Of a stretch of 6,041 bases of DNA, positions 5,179-6,041 are shown piece by piece. Source of the DNA: Chloroflexota bacterium (lineage in GTDB: Bacteria; Chloroflexota; Dehalococcoidia; Dehalococcoidales; RBG-16-60-22). The stretch covers positions 1-6,041 of the forward strand of contig JANYKH010000013.1 of assembly GCA_025358235.1 (NCBI GenBank), read 5' to 3'. The notes beneath the pieces are model-generated. The model was not told the origin of the DNA. It worked only from the letters and a program-made list of their open reading frames with translations, and did no database searches. A program made the translations under genes and the position numbers. Position 1 is the first letter of the stretch, and every line of letters begins with the position of its first letter.

Positions 5179-6041
5179 GGTATTTCGCTCCTATTTTCCT
5201 GTTTAGCACTGGAGCCACCGATAAGAAAGTTATTAATATCGATTGGGAACAGGGCTCTGGAAGTGCGGTATTTCCCGGTAACCTCAGGTTTAATATCAGA
5301 TTCATATTGAACGGATACCTCAGCGGCCTGGCCGTATAGGTCCTTTAATACCATTGTAATCTTCTCAGTCAGCAGCCCCTTTCCCGTGGTTTGGCTCGTT
5401 ATGTGAAGTGCATAGCCCCTTTCTGAAATCTGTTCCAGCTTATACAGGTCAATCCCATCCACGCCGGACAGAGTTTCATCAAGTTCCCGCTGGGTCACCA
5501 AACGGCCTTGAGTAGTAAGAGTGGCGTTTATGGCCGGCCCTTCGATAGCAGAGACGACCAGCCCTTCCCTCCTGCCACAGCCACAGGCGTTCGAACTTAG
5601 GCTGACAAGGTCGCCGACGTCAAAATGGACGATATAATACCATGGGTTGTTGAAAGTGGTAACAAGAATGCGCCCCAACCGGGGACCACCGTGCTCCGGT
5701 TTCAGCGGTTGAAAATCAATACGGCAGCATTCTGAATTCTGGTGAAAATTCCCGGCTTCACATTGAATTAAAACGTAGCCAGTTTCTGTGGTGCCGTAGG
5801 ACGAAGCCAGGGGAGATTTGAAAACGCGCTGAATCTGGCGCAGGGCAAAACGGGTGGTGTATTCATAGGTAAAGACGATCAAACCGGGCTGGTAAACCGA
5901 GCGATTACTGGCCGCGAGATAGCGGCAAAGCCGGGCCAGGAGTGAAGGATTAGCTTCAAGCAAAGCCGGCTTAAAGATGTCGAGTTCGGCGGCCATACGT
6001 TCCATGAGGCGAGGGGTCCAGGCGGTGGGGTCAGTTTTTTC
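5175..6041 (-). CDS. Adenylate-forming CoA ligase-like protein, phenylacetate-CoA ligase/F390 synthetase family (N-terminus beyond window)
   Basis: 288 codons are open from the window edge (6041) to TGA 5177-5175; the real start lies outside, and the ATG at 6005 is internal because the frame stays open upstream with family-like sequence. About 150 N-terminal residues, including the ATP-binding SGTTG loop, are not visible. Seen motifs are SSYGTTETG (about 5804-5778), matching the adenylating-enzyme A5 motif; IVHFDVGDL (about 5630-5604), matching the YR(T)GD ribose-binding motif; a CGCGR knuckle (about 5585-5571) as in PaaK relatives; and TGKYR near 5279-5262, matching the C-terminal catalytic Lys region. 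The usual GRxDD hinge reads EGPAIN (about 5543-5526), which is odd. Such enzymes activate a carboxylate with ATP and usually pass it to CoA; the substrate here cannot be told. Overlap ATGA with the downstream S51-family gene indicates joint translation. Confidence 0.75.
   Translation of the reverse strand, partial: EKTDPTAWTPRLMERMAAELDIFKPALLEANPSLLARLCRYLAASNRSVYQPGLIVFTYEYTTRFALRQIQRVFKSPLASSYGTTETGYVLIQCEAGNFHQNSECCRIDFQPLKPEHGGPRLGRILVTTFNNPWYYIVHFDVGDLVSLSSNACGCGRREGLVVSAIEGPAINATLTTQGRLVTQRELDETLSGVDGIDLYKLEQISERGYALHITSQTTGKGLLTEKITMVLKDLYGQAAEVSVQYESDIKPEVTGKYRTSRALFPIDINNFLIGGSSAKQENRSEIP

Noticed and set aside
5061..5339. 92-residue + strand open frame across the junction of the two - strand genes
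   Set aside because: It overlaps two clearly coding - strand genes and shows no family-like sequence; a chance frame.
5972..6005. ATG at 6005 (- strand) as the true start of the ligase-like gene
   Set aside because: The frame remains open to the window edge with residues such as DPTAWTPRL that fit the family, and a start here would leave out the ATP-binding half of the enzyme.

Overview
The window is bacterial chromosomal DNA in two blocks. The left block (1-4337) is the end of the ribosomal protein/alpha operon, all on the + strand: rpsM (3' end only), rpsK, rpsD, rpoA, rplQ, truA, rplM and rpsI. Seven of the eight are ribosomal proteins or RNA polymerase alpha, and the eighth is a tRNA pseudouridine synthase. 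Gaps are short (6 to 56 bases), no convincing internal promoter is visible, and a strong hairpin plus T-run terminator follows rpsI at 4393-4428. The right block (4468-6041) is convergent, on the - strand. It holds an S51-family (peptidase E/cyanophycinase-like) protein and, upstream of it and coupled by a 4-base ATGA overlap, the C-terminal two thirds of an adenylate-forming CoA-ligase-like protein (phenylacetate-CoA ligase/F390 synthetase family) that runs off the window edge.

The organism is uncertain. The order rpsM-rpsK-rpsD-rpoA-rplQ-truA-rplM-rpsI, with rpsD inside the operon and truA linking rplQ to rplM-rpsI, together with the four-cysteine S4 protein, resembles Chloroflexota of the Dehalococcoidia type. 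This is a judgement from remembered family features, not a search result. Composition is moderate, close to half G+C, with no obvious change between the blocks.

Functionally, the left block supplies the small-subunit head and platform proteins (S13, S11, S9), the body protein S4, the large-subunit proteins L17 and L13, the polymerase assembly subunit alpha, and a tRNA anticodon-arm modification enzyme. The right block looks like a small accessory metabolic unit of unknown substrate.

The most notable point is the start of truA. The conserved N-terminal part of the enzyme is intact and in frame, but there is no ATG, GTG or TTG between the in-frame rplQ stop and the conserved core, so start at CTG 2698 (or another unusual mechanism) has to be considered. 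I see no CRISPR array, mobile element, tRNA or rRNA gene, and nothing that clearly forms a new biological system.
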